A DNA stretch of 64,000 nucleotides from Notospermus geniculatus (lineage: Eukaryota > Nemertea > Pilidiophora > Heteronemertea > Lineidae), in the NCBI GenBank assembly GCA_002633025.1, contig NMRB01001694.1, forward strand, positions 65,337 to 129,336. Direction: 5' to 3'. Below the pieces are notes generated by a model. That model was not told the DNA's origin. It ran no database searches and worked only from the letters and a program-made list of their open reading frames with translations. Shown in pieces: positions 30,301 to 45,300 of this stretch. Within the stretch, counting starts at the first letter, position 1, and every line of letters begins with the position of its first letter. The translations under genes were made by a program, and so were the position numbers.

Positions 30301-33300
30301 AACACAACAGATGGCAAACTCTGGCAATGCGAGGGGAGGCAATTCAACATTGCGCACCGGTAATCAATTTGTCTTTTTTTCACTTTGTACAGGATGCCTT
30401 GAGCTACACATTGACAAGTACTAATCCAGCAACTACTGATCTCTTCTTCGTCCATCCGACAAATGGGGAGGTTTGGCTGAGGAAAAAGCTGTACCCTGTG
30501 GTAGCCCCATTGACGAATACTGCAGCTTACACAGTGAGTTGTCCAGGAAGAAACTGCTTCTGTGCATATTAACCATGTTAGAAGTTCTCTGCTGTACATA
30601 CGGTTTTCAGAATGGTCTTTCTCTGTATAGAGTGATCTCCTGAGGCATTGTATACGTTCATTTTGTGTATCACATCTGACTCATTTGCTCAAATTCCACG
30701 GTGGAGGCCAATGTGCGAATCACCAGGCCAAAAAGGCAGTTCTCTATGACCGGCGAATTAGGCTGTACTACAACGGGGAACAGTACAAATACTGTAAACC
30801 ATGAAATTTTCGTGTGCGTTTTATTTTCGCGGTCATGGGCCGAAACGCGAACTTAAACAGCGCGAAATTACAAACCCTTATGCATTTTCCATTGAATTAT
30901 GAAGGTAAATGCGGAAATTAGTCTTCGCGGTTTTCAAAAATGATAAATTCGCCAACTTTTAGCATCGCGAAAATTTCACAGTTTACAGTATCCATATTTT
31001 TTCAGCTGTCTGTGAGCGTTTCTGATCAGAGGAAACCACCAAAGACTGTTGCGTGTTCTCTGACGTTCAACGTGATCCGTAGAAGGAAAGATCCGTACTT
31101 TGTTCCAAGTAACAAGTACACTGCAAGCATCAAGGAGAACTTGAACGTCGGTGGTCCTGTAAGAGATGTCACGGCTCGAGATGATGACCTTTCCCCTCAG
31201 GTAAGCCATCTTGTTTTTGAGGGAGATTTGCATCTTCACACTTAAGAGAAAGTGACAGCTATCGGTGGATTCTTACATCTGAAGCAGGTGCGGATCCAGG
31301 GGCGCACCCGATGCACGCCCCCGTTTTGGCCAACAAAGCTGTAAAATTGACCGTGAAATTTTGAAATTTGGAGCAAATCATTGAAATTCACTGCAGATTT
31401 CAATGTTTCTAGCACAGTGCGCCCCGTTTTTTTCCGAAATCGTGGATCCGCCTCTGGGAAGGACTCTAATGAAGTGTGTGAAACTCCAGATAAAAGGGAG
31501 GTTTAGAAATCAAACGATAAATGTAAACGTTAACGACAACGTTATTTTTGTACCGAAAATGCAATATAAAATCTGGTTATTGTGTAGTATGAAAAATAAT
31601 GTTGTAAAGTTTACGTTGATCATTTGATTTCTAAACCTCCCTAATATCCCTGTTTTCTTCTTGCAGGGTACAATCATGTACGAAGTTGTCGGTGATAGTC
31701 CTGCAGACAGCTTCTTCAAGGTGGCGAAGTTGACAAATTCACGGACCTCACCTGCGAGGATCACAGTAACCAAGGATCTCAAACTGGATGGGCTTAAGAC
31801 TACACCGTATCAGGTAAGAACAAGTTGTGATATTCCTCTTTTACCAATAAAAGCACTATAAAAAGTGACTCAAGGTCTTTTTCACTTAGTGACTGGTTGG
31901 CAACACACATTGAAGACAAGTATTTTGTGTTCTATTTAAAATCATCACGGCAAAACCTACTACCAAGTCCTTGTCATATCAATGCCACCGTTACTCTGTC
32001 AGGACTGAGTCAGTATTAAAATATGATACAAAATGTATTTGTAGCAACAAGGTCTGTTTTATTCTTGGCTTTTCACCAATGTCGTTGATGTTTTACTTCA
32101 GTTGAAGATCGCCGCATACGATTCCAAGTATCCAGACAGACGTGCCACAGCCACCGTGGCAATCACCGTCGACAGGAATCCCGACTCTCCCGTTTTTGAT
32201 CAAAATAACTATTTCCGATCATATCCAGAGGACAAGGCCGTTTCTTCCAGTATCATCCTTGCGACGGCCAAAGATGCCAGCAGTGTGAGTACGATAATCC
32301 TTAGCGAGTACTTTTGGGAATGAGTACCAGCTCAGCCAGTTTTCTCAACTCCCATTGCTTAATAAGTGAAAAGTTAACTGGCCTGTTCTGAAATTGTTCT
32401 GATGAGTCTGAAATGTACTAACAGGAGTGTCCCACTGGCGAATTTTGGCCTGCGACAAGGGACGAATGAAAAAAGAACCTCTGTAATCTGAAATTTTCTG
32501 TTTTTCTCCTCCAGACCAAGTTGGTATACAGTCTTGAGGACCGCACAGCCAACAGTGGCCATGCATCCTTCTTCTTCCTGCAAGATCCAACGAAAGGTCA
32601 AATCAACTTGGCTAAATCACTGAAGACCACAAATCTAAACCAACTAGAGGTGAGGATTACTGCCTTGCTCCTTTAATAAAGGATTGCTTTATTCATTTGT
32701 CATATGGCCGACGGTGTCCACACTCTGCGACAAACATTGCCTCTTGATGCAATGGGTTTGTAGCCATTCTTTTTCTACCATTTGATGGCGCTGCGACCGT
32801 ATCAATTTTTCCACTGTGTCGTTGTATGGAACATCAACGATCACACTACCGTGACGTTTTGGCTTCATGCTCGCACCTCGTACTGACAGGGAGATGACGT
32901 CCTGAAGACAATGAAAAGCCTGATACGGTTGCAGCGACATCTTTCCGTGGAGAAGTGGCAATGACCTCATTGGGCATGAAATAATAACAGGTTTCTGAGG
33001 TGAAAGACATAGCTTGATGCAATCCATACAGAATTATGACATTCACTTGACTTTCAAGTCAACTACCGTGGTCATCAAATCATGTGACAAAATGAATGAC
33101 TCTGATTGGTTACAACTACCGGATTGCATCGTGAACCTGTCCATACAAGGACTCGATCATCTGATGACATGGACACGCACTGAAGTGAATTGCATCGCAT
33201 CAAGTTGCAATGTGTGGATGCACTCTAGACTAGCATTTAGTGCCTATTGAACCTGTCAACACTATATTCTCTGTTTCCAGTTCACGATCAAGGCCTGTGA

Positions 33301-36300
33301 TGATGGTACTCCGGTGAGGTGCACCACTGCACCTGCCACGGTCCAAATAACTCGACAACGATTTGTCCCCCAGTTCACAACGCCAAAATTCGAGACCACC
33401 ATTCCAGAGACACGGAAAGTTGGGGAATCAATCTTTGGGCTGACTTCCAGGAGCAATAATCCAAATGTAAGTGCACAACTAAGTTATTCTAAGATTCCCT
33501 TTAAAACTGATTCGCCACAGTGGCTTTAAAGGGACCCTAGAGGTAGCTTGCCATTGGGCTACTAACAGTACTGCCACTACACAACAGGTGGAGCTAGTAA
33601 CCATGAATTCATAAACTGTGGATCAAATGTTGACAATAAGGATATTTTACTTCAAAAATGATGCCCAAGTAAGATCTTCACGCTACCAGTTCTGTGTCGG
33701 TAATGATATAAATATGCACTAAAAAGCTGCCTCTAGAGGCCCTTTAAAGTTGAAGGACTTCATAAAGAGATATGCCAACAAAATCACAAGTGCTCCTTGG
33801 AATAGTGAGCCAGCTGTTATCATATTTTATATTTTCAATGTTATTCCTTTTCATATTTCAGCCACAAATGACATTCAGTGGTGAACCAAATGCATTCTTT
33901 GGGGTGTCGGCAACCGGTACCGTGAGTGTGAGGTCAAATTTGAAGTTGGATGTAAAGACTGAGTACAAGGTGAGGGTCCCATACAGAATTGGTTTAACAT
34001 TTCAATATCCATGAAATTTGAAAGAAGGAATTTGTTTGACTTGATGTGTTTCAGTTTGATGTGCCTAAATCATGAAGCTGTTGTCAACACATAGACGATT
34101 TTCGAATTAGCATGATTTGCGCACTTCTGCCAAAATCTCAACCAGAACCTCGATCTGAATCTGGCCATAATCTGATCTCTCTAGTTCGTGGCTGTTGGGT
34201 GGGAGGATCGGCAATCTTGACGATGACTGGTTTGTGTACAATAGCGCACAGTTACATACAGATAACTCCCTAAAAAATGTCTCTTTCAGTTCAAAGTGTA
34301 CACATGGGATAAGTCTGACCCAACTACAACTGCCACAGGAACAATGACTGTGACTGTCACCAGGAACCCGAACCCGCCAGTGTTCAGCAGTACCAACTTC
34401 CCAGCGACGGTCCATGAGACACAGCAGCTTGGTGTCGTATTCAAAACAGTCACTGCAACAGACAAAGATGTATGTTGACTCCTTTATTTTGCCTCGAGTA
34501 GCTGGATAGTCGAGTTCCCGTTGTCTGCCTTGGTTTTGCCTCATGTGTAGCTGGACAATTGAGTTCCTGTTTACTGCCTTTATTTTGCCTCGCAGACTAA
34601 CTGGCCAAGTGCCTGTTCTTCGGAATCAGGAGGCTTGTCCTATTTGAGTCAGTCTGCAAATCTTACCGGTAATTCGTCTCTGCTGTAACAGTACAGTATT
34701 CTGCACAACTGACTTACCTTTTGTGCTGCGAACCATCCACGTACCACATGCAGCGTCATGCACGTGCCATCCTTGTATCTTCCGCGAATGTCACGAGGTG
34801 CCTTGGAAGGCATGCAATGAAGATGTACATGTAATGCCATTTGCATATGGTGCACGGAGGTCACGCGGAAAAGACGCATGATGCACGGAAGGTACACGGA
34901 TAGAGGTAGGTCAGTTGTGCTCCGTGCTGTATGATATGCAAATGGATAGGAATGAGACTGAAAATACTGCTATTTACTGTTCACCATACTCACAATGTAC
35001 ATGTAGTACATGTATTCCATCCACTTCAGGGCGATACATTATTGTACTCCTTTGCTGGCGACCCGAACACCAAACCCAATAAGTTCTTCTACGTCAATCC
35101 AGCCACAGGCGGAATCTCTGTAAAGACGCCGCTAACGCAAGATGGTGACAGAACCTATTCAGTAAGTCCAAATTGTTGCAGAAATGGTCTCTCAGTAAAC
35201 TTAGATGTGTATGAGTGCCTCAGGATTGATTTGTTTTTGTCAGAGCTGAAGGCAGACGATCTGGGCCTGCTCAATGGAGGGCAAGGACTTGTGTCTCTTT
35301 ACCTGAAGAGCAAAATAGTCATCCAGCGAGTAACTCTTGTCACAGATGGGAGCCTGCTTTGGATTTCACTTCTATCATTCTTTTCAGCTGCAATTACGCG
35401 CTTCCGACCAACGTGGTCCCTTCACTAAGACTGGCAGTACGGTGGTGACAGTGACAGTGGATCGAGATGTTCAGCGGCCTTCCTTCACTAGGTGTCCTTC
35501 TGGCCAACGTTTACCAGTTTCACTTGGACTCAAAGTCGGTGCAAAAGTCGTGGCCTCTAACACAATTCAGGCTACGGATACAGATAAAAAGGTACTCATG
35601 TTACGATTATAAATCCTCCCCATTACAGCATGTGTTATTGCATCTCATCGCTCGCTTATCTATTTTTGATCTCATTGAACAACGGTGACTGAATTTTTGT
35701 GAAAACCTAGTGAATCATCCATAAGGTTGGCTAAAGAAGAGTGAAGTCCAGTCTCAAATGACTGCTGACGACATCAAAACTTCATGGGGTAATATTTTGA
35801 CATCGTCACCTATAGTATTGATGCTGTGATGATGCTTGACCTTCGACCTTTTGACGTCCAAGATGGCAGCATTTATGAAGTGTGATATCACGTGAAAAAC
35901 CTCTATGGCCGGGCTGCTCACATCTTATTGTAGTTTCTATGTAGCCATTCACATCACTAGTCTAAATCATTCATATCACTCTTGTTTCGCCATTTTCAGG
36001 GAACTCTGACATACCAGTTGGTCGGCCGATACCCGTCTCGTTACTTCTTCACTCTCAATCCAACCAATGCTGATCTGACGTTGGCCCAACTGCTCACGAG
36101 TGACAAAGCATACAATCAAGAATATACGGTAAGAAATGAGAAACAGATGATCCCTTTCTATCTCAATGAAGACTTGTGCATTTCAGAGCCAGTTATTTGA
36201 CCAGCGGAAGTACGCTGGTGGATATCTAAGTAGTACAAATGGAATTACTCTAAGTTTTCTTCTTTTTCTAGGTTGAAATAACTGCCTATGACTCCCTCTA

Positions 36301-39300
36301 TCCAAAGAACACGGCCACATGTCTGTTTACACTGACCGTAAACAGGAATCCCAATCGACCAGTGTTCTCCAATTTCCCACCAGGTCTAAACAGATACGAG
36401 AAGACCATTCCTTTCACCACAAAAGCTGGAACTGTCGTCGTTCCGGTCACCGCGACAGATGCAGATGGGGTAAGCAAGGAACACATGAAAATAGTTTACT
36501 GACATCATCATTTGAACATTCCTTTGATACTCAGGACATAGCTTTCATGTATTGGAGCATTTTTCTATACTGTGTGTTTCTTTGTGTTTTTGTAGGACCC
36601 AATCACATATTCCATTGTCAATGATGCAGCTGGAACTGAGGCCAAGAAGTATTTCGCCATGGTTGGGAAGGATATTACTCTCTACAAGCCCCTCGCAGGA
36701 AGTAACAGTCGATATGATGTAAGTGGTCCGATAAAGAAGTCCTGAACAAGGATTCAAATCGACTTTTATTGTGTTAATGATAAAGTGGTGTCGTGACGTG
36801 GAACTCTGACTTATGGTCAGTAGGTTCCAGGTTCAAATCCTGCTTTTAATGTGAGACTTTGAGTCAATCCCTTTGCTTCAGTAGCCCAGCTCGCCTCGGT
36901 GTGACTGTCTTTTGAAGATGGCTTAGGGCCGTATTCTAGAATATTCCTTGACATTAAGGTCCACCTTAAATCTATTGTTCTCGACGGTTTTACAATAGAC
37001 TTAAGGTCGACCTGAACGTTAAGGAACATTCTAAAATACGAGCCTTAGAATTTTATGAAGTCTGAACTTCCTTGGAGCTTTGATCAGTTGCACGAAAGAT
37101 AAGCTAGGGATTGGTACCGGTACACACATCGCTAAACTGTTATTTATCAAAGTTTGGACTTGTTGCCTGGTGCTTCGGTTCATGCTGGGGATGGTCGGTC
37201 AGAACTGCTCCTGATCCTGTTCCCTTTTGATCACAACCTTGGGGGATTCACCTCAAAGAACAAACAAATTTCTATCAGTTCAGGCTGGAGGTACTAGATT
37301 CCCTCCTTGATGACAGGCCAAAGCTGTTTCTCCCTTTTATATCACAACCTTTTAGGGGTTTCCACAAAATAAATTGAGTGTCATAGATGGCTTATACTAT
37401 TGTATACTTTTTTTTACTTTCCAGTTCAAAATTCAAGGCTGTGATAACCGAAAACCACAGCTTTGTGGAACAGCAGATGTAACTATCAAGAAAGATGATG
37501 TCGTCGCCCCTGTTTTCACCCAGAAGACATATCCTATGAACGCCAACGACCAAATGTCTGCCACCACCACAATTGGATCAATTAAAGCGAACCTGCCTCG
37601 TGGCCCGGTAAGAATAATGTTTACAACCAATGCAAATTCCAGAGTTTGTAGTTGACATCATGTTCACGGGAGTGACTTGGAATTTTGTTTGATGAATCTT
37701 CATATTTATTCTGGAGCACTACTCTGCTAACGAATATAGTCCCATGTATCTACTTGTAGGGAAGCGTACGATACCGAGCGACTGGTGATGCGGCTGCAAC
37801 AAGTGTGTTCTCCGTCGACAATGTAAATGGAGGTGTGAGCATCATAAATCCTGACATACTGAAGGGAAGCAAGACAAGGACGACGTACACGGTTAGTGAA
37901 CTTATTTAGGCCTGTGCTGTTGATTTTTAAATAATATGCCTTTGCAGAGCAGCAGAAACGTCTGCTCATAAATTTCAAATGTGCAGGATACAACGTCGTC
38001 AAAATGACAGTGGAAAAGAACTTTCATCTCAAAGCACTGAACCCAGTGTGCATGTACTGTACCATATACTACACTACGGCCTATGAAACACTTTTCAGGG
38101 AATTTGCACCAGAAGCTAGAACCTTGAAGTTGATTCCACGTGCTGAGCCTAGATCAGGAGGGATTTTCTGGGTCTTCATGATCAATTTCATTCCTTCTTT
38201 CAGTTGAACGTTGAGGCGTATAACAGTTTGGATGATAAATTATTGGACAAAGCTACAGTGACTGTGACAGTGGCCAGGAATCTGAATCCACCTGTCTTCG
38301 GCACCACCACCTGTCAGAAGACAATCAAGGAATATGACCCCGTGCCGACTGTCATCTTCAAAGAACCTGCCACGGATAAAGATAATGTGAGATAATTTAC
38401 AGTATTTTGTTAAAAGTATTGAACGGAAAACTAAATACCAAATATGGCATTATTGTCCCGCAGGCAATATTGGGTAACTTAATGAGGGAGGAAACCGAAG
38501 CCCTTGTGAACACTTGCACTGTCAAAGAATTTGTCCGCTCGAGCAGCTCTCAGGAATGACAAACTGACATATCTTTCACTGGATACTGTTAAGATAGTTT
38601 TGCATTGTTCCGACATATTGTGAACCCTAACAAATGAACTTGCCTATCCCAGGATGGCATCTACATAATCTGCAATGCTGTGGCTTAATATTGGATTGCT
38701 TGGATCAGATCCCCGTGTCCTGCATCGATCCTTGAGGTCGCCCATCCGTGGCTAGGCCAATTGGAGGCACTGAAGATTTACATGTACAATGTACTGGCAA
38801 AATTTACTGCACTAGGAAAAACCCTTCAGTTGTGCCCAAATTTCTTACTTTCTTGTGCTGCTAAGCTTCTTGCTGAAGAATTTGTGTCATCTTCACTTCA
38901 GGACAACCTTATCTACACACTCGAAGGGACTACTGATGTCCTGCAGTACGTGCGTCTGATCAATAATGATGGCACGGTGGAACTTGTGAAGAGTTTGTTT
39001 GGGGCCAAGCGTACCCAGCTTACGGTGAGTATACATGCGGGTTTGCATGGCCCGTTTTTGTTCTCTGGATGTGGGCATGAGTTGTACTGTTAACTGCCTG
39101 TAAATGAAGCCCTCTGATCGTCGAGGCTCTTATCTTACGCATCAGTACCAGTCCCAGGACAAATTGAAGACTCCCAGTGGAGTACATTTATGACCAGATA
39201 CTGAATTCTATCTTTAACTAACACTGGTTTTACTGTAGGCCTTTATACCTCCACTTATATTGCATGGCCTACCCACTGGCCAAAGAGGATTACGGTTATG

Positions 39301-42300
39301 CCGGTGTGGTTAGTGCACCCGACATGCTATCCAAACTACCTGTGTTGAATGGATTTGAAACCCACTAGGGGCAGTGCGGAAAACAATACACTGGTTTATT
39401 CTGAAATCTTATCGTTTTCCAGTTCACCATTCGTGTGAGTGATCAAGGCAAACCGCAACCCAGGATTCAAAGAAAGTCGTGCACCCTTAACGTCAACGTC
39501 TTCCAAGGTCCACCCGTGTTCGTCGGCCATGGGCCCCAGATTACTGCTAATATTGATGAGACTCGTCCAGTTAATGATTGTTTCGCCAAAATCAATGCAC
39601 GAGATGGAAACATCCAGGTAAGCGTACATGGCGATTGTCTCTTGTTGCAAAGGCAAGGAGAGAACACCTAACCCATAAAACTCATGTCGATATCATCCTT
39701 AACACTTTCCTCACCTGCTCGTTTGGCATCACCTGAACACCAGTATTCGACTTCGTTAGTAGCATTTGAATGGTCCTTTGAGGGATTTGGGCGGATCATT
39801 CTTTTGGCTGATGGGCGGATTAGTGAGGGAAGTGTTAAATTTTATGATCCTTGCTTCTAGTTGGCTGAGATACACTATTCTAAACACATGACTTGGCATG
39901 ACCTGTCATCTTGTTCCTGGATGTGAAACATTCGTTAAGCATTACAGCCCATCTCTGAGTTAAATGCAGATTCAGGGAAGAGCTGGCTTCAACTGGGCAC
40001 ACATCCTCCGACTGCGGGGGTTGTTACCTTGCTCCAATTCATCCACTCACAGAAGTGCATGTGTGAGTGTATGAAGAGGAAAGAGACCAAAGCCCTGCTG
40101 TGGGAGGATGCTGGGAAGACGGTATCCAGTGCAAACAACATGTACTTGTAATTTCAAAACCTCTCGTTTTATACCCATGGATCTGATTTTGGTAGTTGAA
40201 CAGTTGGGAAGAGGAGACAAGTAATTTTTCTAACAAATTACTCATCGTGCTTATTCTTCCATTGTAGGGTAAACTTACCTATGATGTCACTGGTACAGGC
40301 CTTGCTCCCAGTCTCTTCAAGATCGACGGAACGACCGGAAACGTTTGCGTAAAGTACGACCTCAAACAGAGCAACGATCCGCAGTATAGGGTAAGACGTC
40401 CTCTTTGTTGGGAGCCACAGTGATCTAGTTGTTCAGGTCTCTGCTTGCATTCATGAGGTCCTAGGTTCAAATTCTACTGTTGTGCACAAGACTCTGGGCA
40501 GGTGTCTTTGTAGTCTTCACTTCGCTCCACCCAGACGTATAAATGGGTATCGGTCAGAAATTATCAGGTTTGGGCACTGAATAAGCAGCTCCTCTGAGTT
40601 CTACTGGAAGGTTTCGGGATAGACCAGTGTTAAAGTTAAATCTGGTGGAAAATTTGGTGGAAATTGTATTCATGTTGAATCATTTGTGGATCTGTCTTTA
40701 ACACTCTGCCCCAAGATACCGAAGTATTGCCCTTGGAAAAGTTGAAGGGTTCACAGCCCTTATTTGTCTCGTTCTGTTTCAGCTGACTTTTGATGTCTAT
40801 GATTCCAAGTATCCGAATGAAAAGCTCAAGGGAACTGTCATTATCAATGTCAATAGGAATAAGGACTGTCCAACATTCACAAAGACGTCGTACTCGGCCA
40901 ATGTTCCTGTGGAAAAGGCATCCTTCATGGTGCAAAGGATCAGTGCCAATGATAAGGTGAGGCTCTTTTTATGGACTGTTTTTACGTCCGTGATCACTGT
41001 CGGGAATATGTCACTACTGGGTAACTGTCTGTGATTAAGATAGCTTATTAAAGTTTCAATATTCTCCACCTTCCAGGACCCCATCAGCTACTCACTGCGA
41101 GGACCATCTCCAGCCGTCCTTGACTACTTCTTGATTGAACAACAGAACCGTCCAGGTGTTGCAGGAGCAACAGATGGAGTGGTTTACCTTAGAAAAGCCT
41201 TGCCTGCAGGCTTTTCTAGCACTACAGTAGGTTTTCCTCTAAAATGCCTTGCCTGTAGTGTTTTCTAGCACTACAACAGTATTCCTCTAAAATGCCTTGT
41301 CTGTAGTGTATTCCGCTACAATACCTTGTCTGCTGGATTTTCTAGCACCATAGCAGGCCGGGTTATACTTCTAAAATGTCCACCAGGAGGACACCTTTCT
41401 GTTAACTCTTTCCACTCCGGGCGATATTTCTGATGACGTCATATATATCCGGGCGATTTCGTGAAATTCACCCATTTTCAACTCAATGATAGAAGAAGAA
41501 AGAATTGACCTATCCCAACTTATTATATACCAGAATGTAGCTCTATATGTCTTCTTTCCAATAAGGTATGATGCTTGTATAATCCCCCTTGTTTGGTGTT
41601 CATCATTGCTCAACACAAAAGTCATACTTTTGCACCCCCCATTTTGGGGGGAAAATTGGCAAACGACACTAGGGGGCCTATATCCATCACTGAACCTTCC
41701 AAAGTTACTCCAAAACATCCAGAAAGTCCCAAAGAATATGAACAGACACTAGGGAACACATAACTAACTCAAAAACAGTCAAATACCTACAAATCAGCCT
41801 TGAACTACGTGAAAGTTTACTGAAACACCAAAATGGACCTCTCTCTGACTATGGTACAATGAGGCACAACATCGCCATCTAACGGCCACCATCTGAACTG
41901 TAATGACTAAATAACATCTACCCTGTGTTACTGGTTCATATACACATAAATAGATGGCGATACCATTGCACTCGAAGCGTCTGCACTGGCAGGAAGGTGC
42001 ATCCGAGTTAACTCGGCCGTGGATATATGTGGTGACATGGTCGGCCGAGTTAACTCGGCCGCGGAGTGGAAAGAGTTAAGAACAGCTAATTTCAGTCACA
42101 ATTTGTTTATTCTATTCATTTTGACCTATCTGTAGTCATGCAGGAACCCCTCTATTAAGGACAGTATTGGTCAGCCCCAAGATACCCTTTAGAATAGGTC
42201 TAGACTGGGATATTCTTAGATGTCAACATCAGATTGTTATAACGTGTGTATATGGACAGTTTCTGTGGTGGGTAGGCCAACCAAAAAGTGAAATATTCAT

Positions 42301-45300
42301 TGCCTCATTCATNGTTGTTCAGAAATGACGTGCGGGACGTCATGATGCTGACCCCGTAAGGTGCTGCAGTCTTTTGGAGTGATATCGTCTATTAGAAAAT
42401 CTCAGTGTTAGCACTGCACTCACAGTGCTGCCAAATACATTGTAACTGGATTTTTGTTACCGGTATTCCATCAAAATATACCGGTACCGGTTCCAGAATT
42501 GTGCCCTCAAAATTTTAGTGGCAAAAGGATTTTATTAAGTATCGTGCACTTACATCATGAGAATGTTAATCTGAGATTCCACAAGATGCTGGAATGCTGA
42601 CCAAAATACTTCACCATTTCATTTTAGGGCACCATTGTCAAATACCGCACATTGAAGGACACATGGCCAGGACCGCTGTACTTTAAGGTCGACGAAAACA
42701 ATGGAAACGTTCTGCTCATCAAGGGCTTGAAGACTGATGCGACAAAACTCATGAACTACCAGGTATTTTGTCTTAAATCAGTGGTGGAATCGTCCCCCAG
42801 AAAATTTTCAAAAATGCCAACTAGGCATTTGCCTGGCATGTGAGGCACAAAAACCGTCACTCCACTGCCATAAGCCGGGAGTGCGTGCCGGCTGCTTCAA
42901 TTTGAGTAAATTGGCACACTTTACATGTATGTATAAATTTATATGCACAGATTATGATGCTAATGTAAACTTTTATAATGCTTTTTTACCGTACCTCATT
43001 GTAAAAAACGGCTTTACATTATTACTCTAGCTGTAGGCCTGGGCAATTCTGATCAAGCTCTGCTTCCTAGGAAGTATTGCAGTCAAGCTGCCACAACGTA
43101 CATGTCATAAAATTACTCGGAGTATTCACTTGTCTTGTTTGCCCATTTCAGTTGAATGTTGAAGCTTACTACACTGCATATCCAACAATTACAACTCGAT
43201 GTAAGGTTACAGTCAACATACAACGCAACCCACTGAAACCGGGACTCAATCCAACAATATACAGAAAGACAATCTGGGATAATGACCCCGTCTTAACCAA
43301 GATTGCGGATATCAATGCAACGATGACAGATGGGGTAAGTTACATGAGAGAGGAAACATCTGATTTGCCGTGTGATTTTGAGAAATCACCTGTCTGCAAA
43401 TTTGGTTGTGACCTACCAGAACAATATTATTGCTGGTACATGTATGCACGGGAAGTACATCTTGGATTATGTGTTCAGCATGTGATGTACATGTACGTAG
43501 CCAATGACTTGAAAAGTTCTTTAAGAGGGCAAAGGTCGAGTACATTATAGATGAACTGCTTGAATGACACTGATTTTTAGAAAGGTTTCAAAAACTAATC
43601 CAATTTTTGGCTACTCTTTCTAGATTATATTTTATTTAGCATGGCATTTCTACCAGTGTTCCCAGGTTGTTGTCAAGTATACATCTGAGTCACAGTGGTT
43701 TCTTGCATGTCAACATGGCAGTGTTTCTTGCATGTCAACATGGCAGTGTTTCTTGCATGTCAACATGACAGTGTTTCTTGCATGTCAACATGACAGTGTT
43801 TCTTGCATGTCTACATTATAGGTGTCGTTCTGTACAATCGAAATTAAATGAAACTCCTCTCTTTTCAGCCGTCTTTGGTGTACCGAATCAAGGCTAATGC
43901 TCCCATTCCTGAGATCTTCGGTGTTGTGCGCGACAACAAATCCCCCGGTTTTCCAGAAGGTTTGGTGTACTTGAAGAAGGTTAACCCACCCCTCGATTCT
44001 TACAACTTCGATGTTGAAATCAGTGACGAGGGAACGCCTCTGCAAACCGTAACTGCAAGAATTGAAGTGACTGTGAGGAGGAACAAGAAATCGCCACGTT
44101 TTGTGAACACCCCGTATGCGAAAAGTATCTCTGAATCCCAAGCTCCTGGAACGTCTGTGTTCAGGTTCTCTGCTGTAGATGATGATCTGAGGGTAAGTTC
44201 TTGACTGCCGGGGGGGGGGGGGGGGNNTTTTGTTTGGGGGAATTTCCTCCACTGACAGCCATATCTCTTTTCACTTTTTACAAAAATTGCTCTTGCTGAC
44301 CTGTGGCCTACTGTTGGGAACAGATCTACCTGAAGTTCTCATTTTGGGGTTCGTTTTTCAGCTATTAGGACCTTGATTAAATCTACATCACTATTATCCA
44401 ATTCCTTTTTGATAATTTCAGGAAAAGCTTATCATTGAAGTCGTAGGAAACTTGGCAGCTCCAGCATATTTTGAACCCAGGCCAAACTTTGATATCTTCC
44501 TGAAAACAAGTGTTCGAGAGGAGAGGGCCATGGAGTATACTGTGAGTACAATTTCTGCGGCAGTCAGTGCTATTTTGATAAAGTAGGCTTATCTGCATAG
44601 AGTGAGCCTGTGATCATCAATCCATGCCATTTTGGAAAGCGGACATTGCAATAGTATATGAAATGGATGGGCCACAATGAGTCTTTCATCTCCTGGGGAA
44701 AAAAATGTGAACTTTTATATCGCGCTCTTAATGTCGAGGGTGCTTCACATTTTTTCCCCAGCTATAGGTCTGTTCATTTTAATTTCATTTCTCCACTCCC
44801 TGAGGAGTATTACAGTCCCGGCGGCCGATTTCAGCACTCTTGGACTAACATTCACATAGACCATCACTACCAGCCAGGTACCCCTTTTACACCTGGGTAG
44901 GGTGAAGCAAGCAAGGCAAAGTGACTTGCTCAAGGTCCCAAGCGAGCATGTTTTTCCTTGGTCAGCACTGGAAATCGAACCCGGGACCCTGTGGTCTGGA
45001 GTCTGTCTTGCTGATCACTAGACCACACCACTCCCTAGAAGGGAGGCATTATCACTCGATCGCTGTATTTCACTAACTAGATATCTTTTTGTTTTAAGCT
45101 TCGATTGAAAGCCTATGACTCAGCATACCCAAAAGATGCAGCTTTTGCCGATGTCAAATTTACCATCAGACGAAATGAGAATCCACCTGTTTTCTCCCCA
45201 ACCACGTATCCAAAGACGCTGAACAAGGCTTCGTCGCTTGGTTCGGATGTTGCTGATGCAGATGCCACAGATAAAGATCCTAAGGTGAGGGGTAATGGCA

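Noticed and set aside
43694-43818. CRISPR-like regular repeat
   Set aside because: The units are contiguous with no spacers: a plain minisatellite in a eukaryotic intron.
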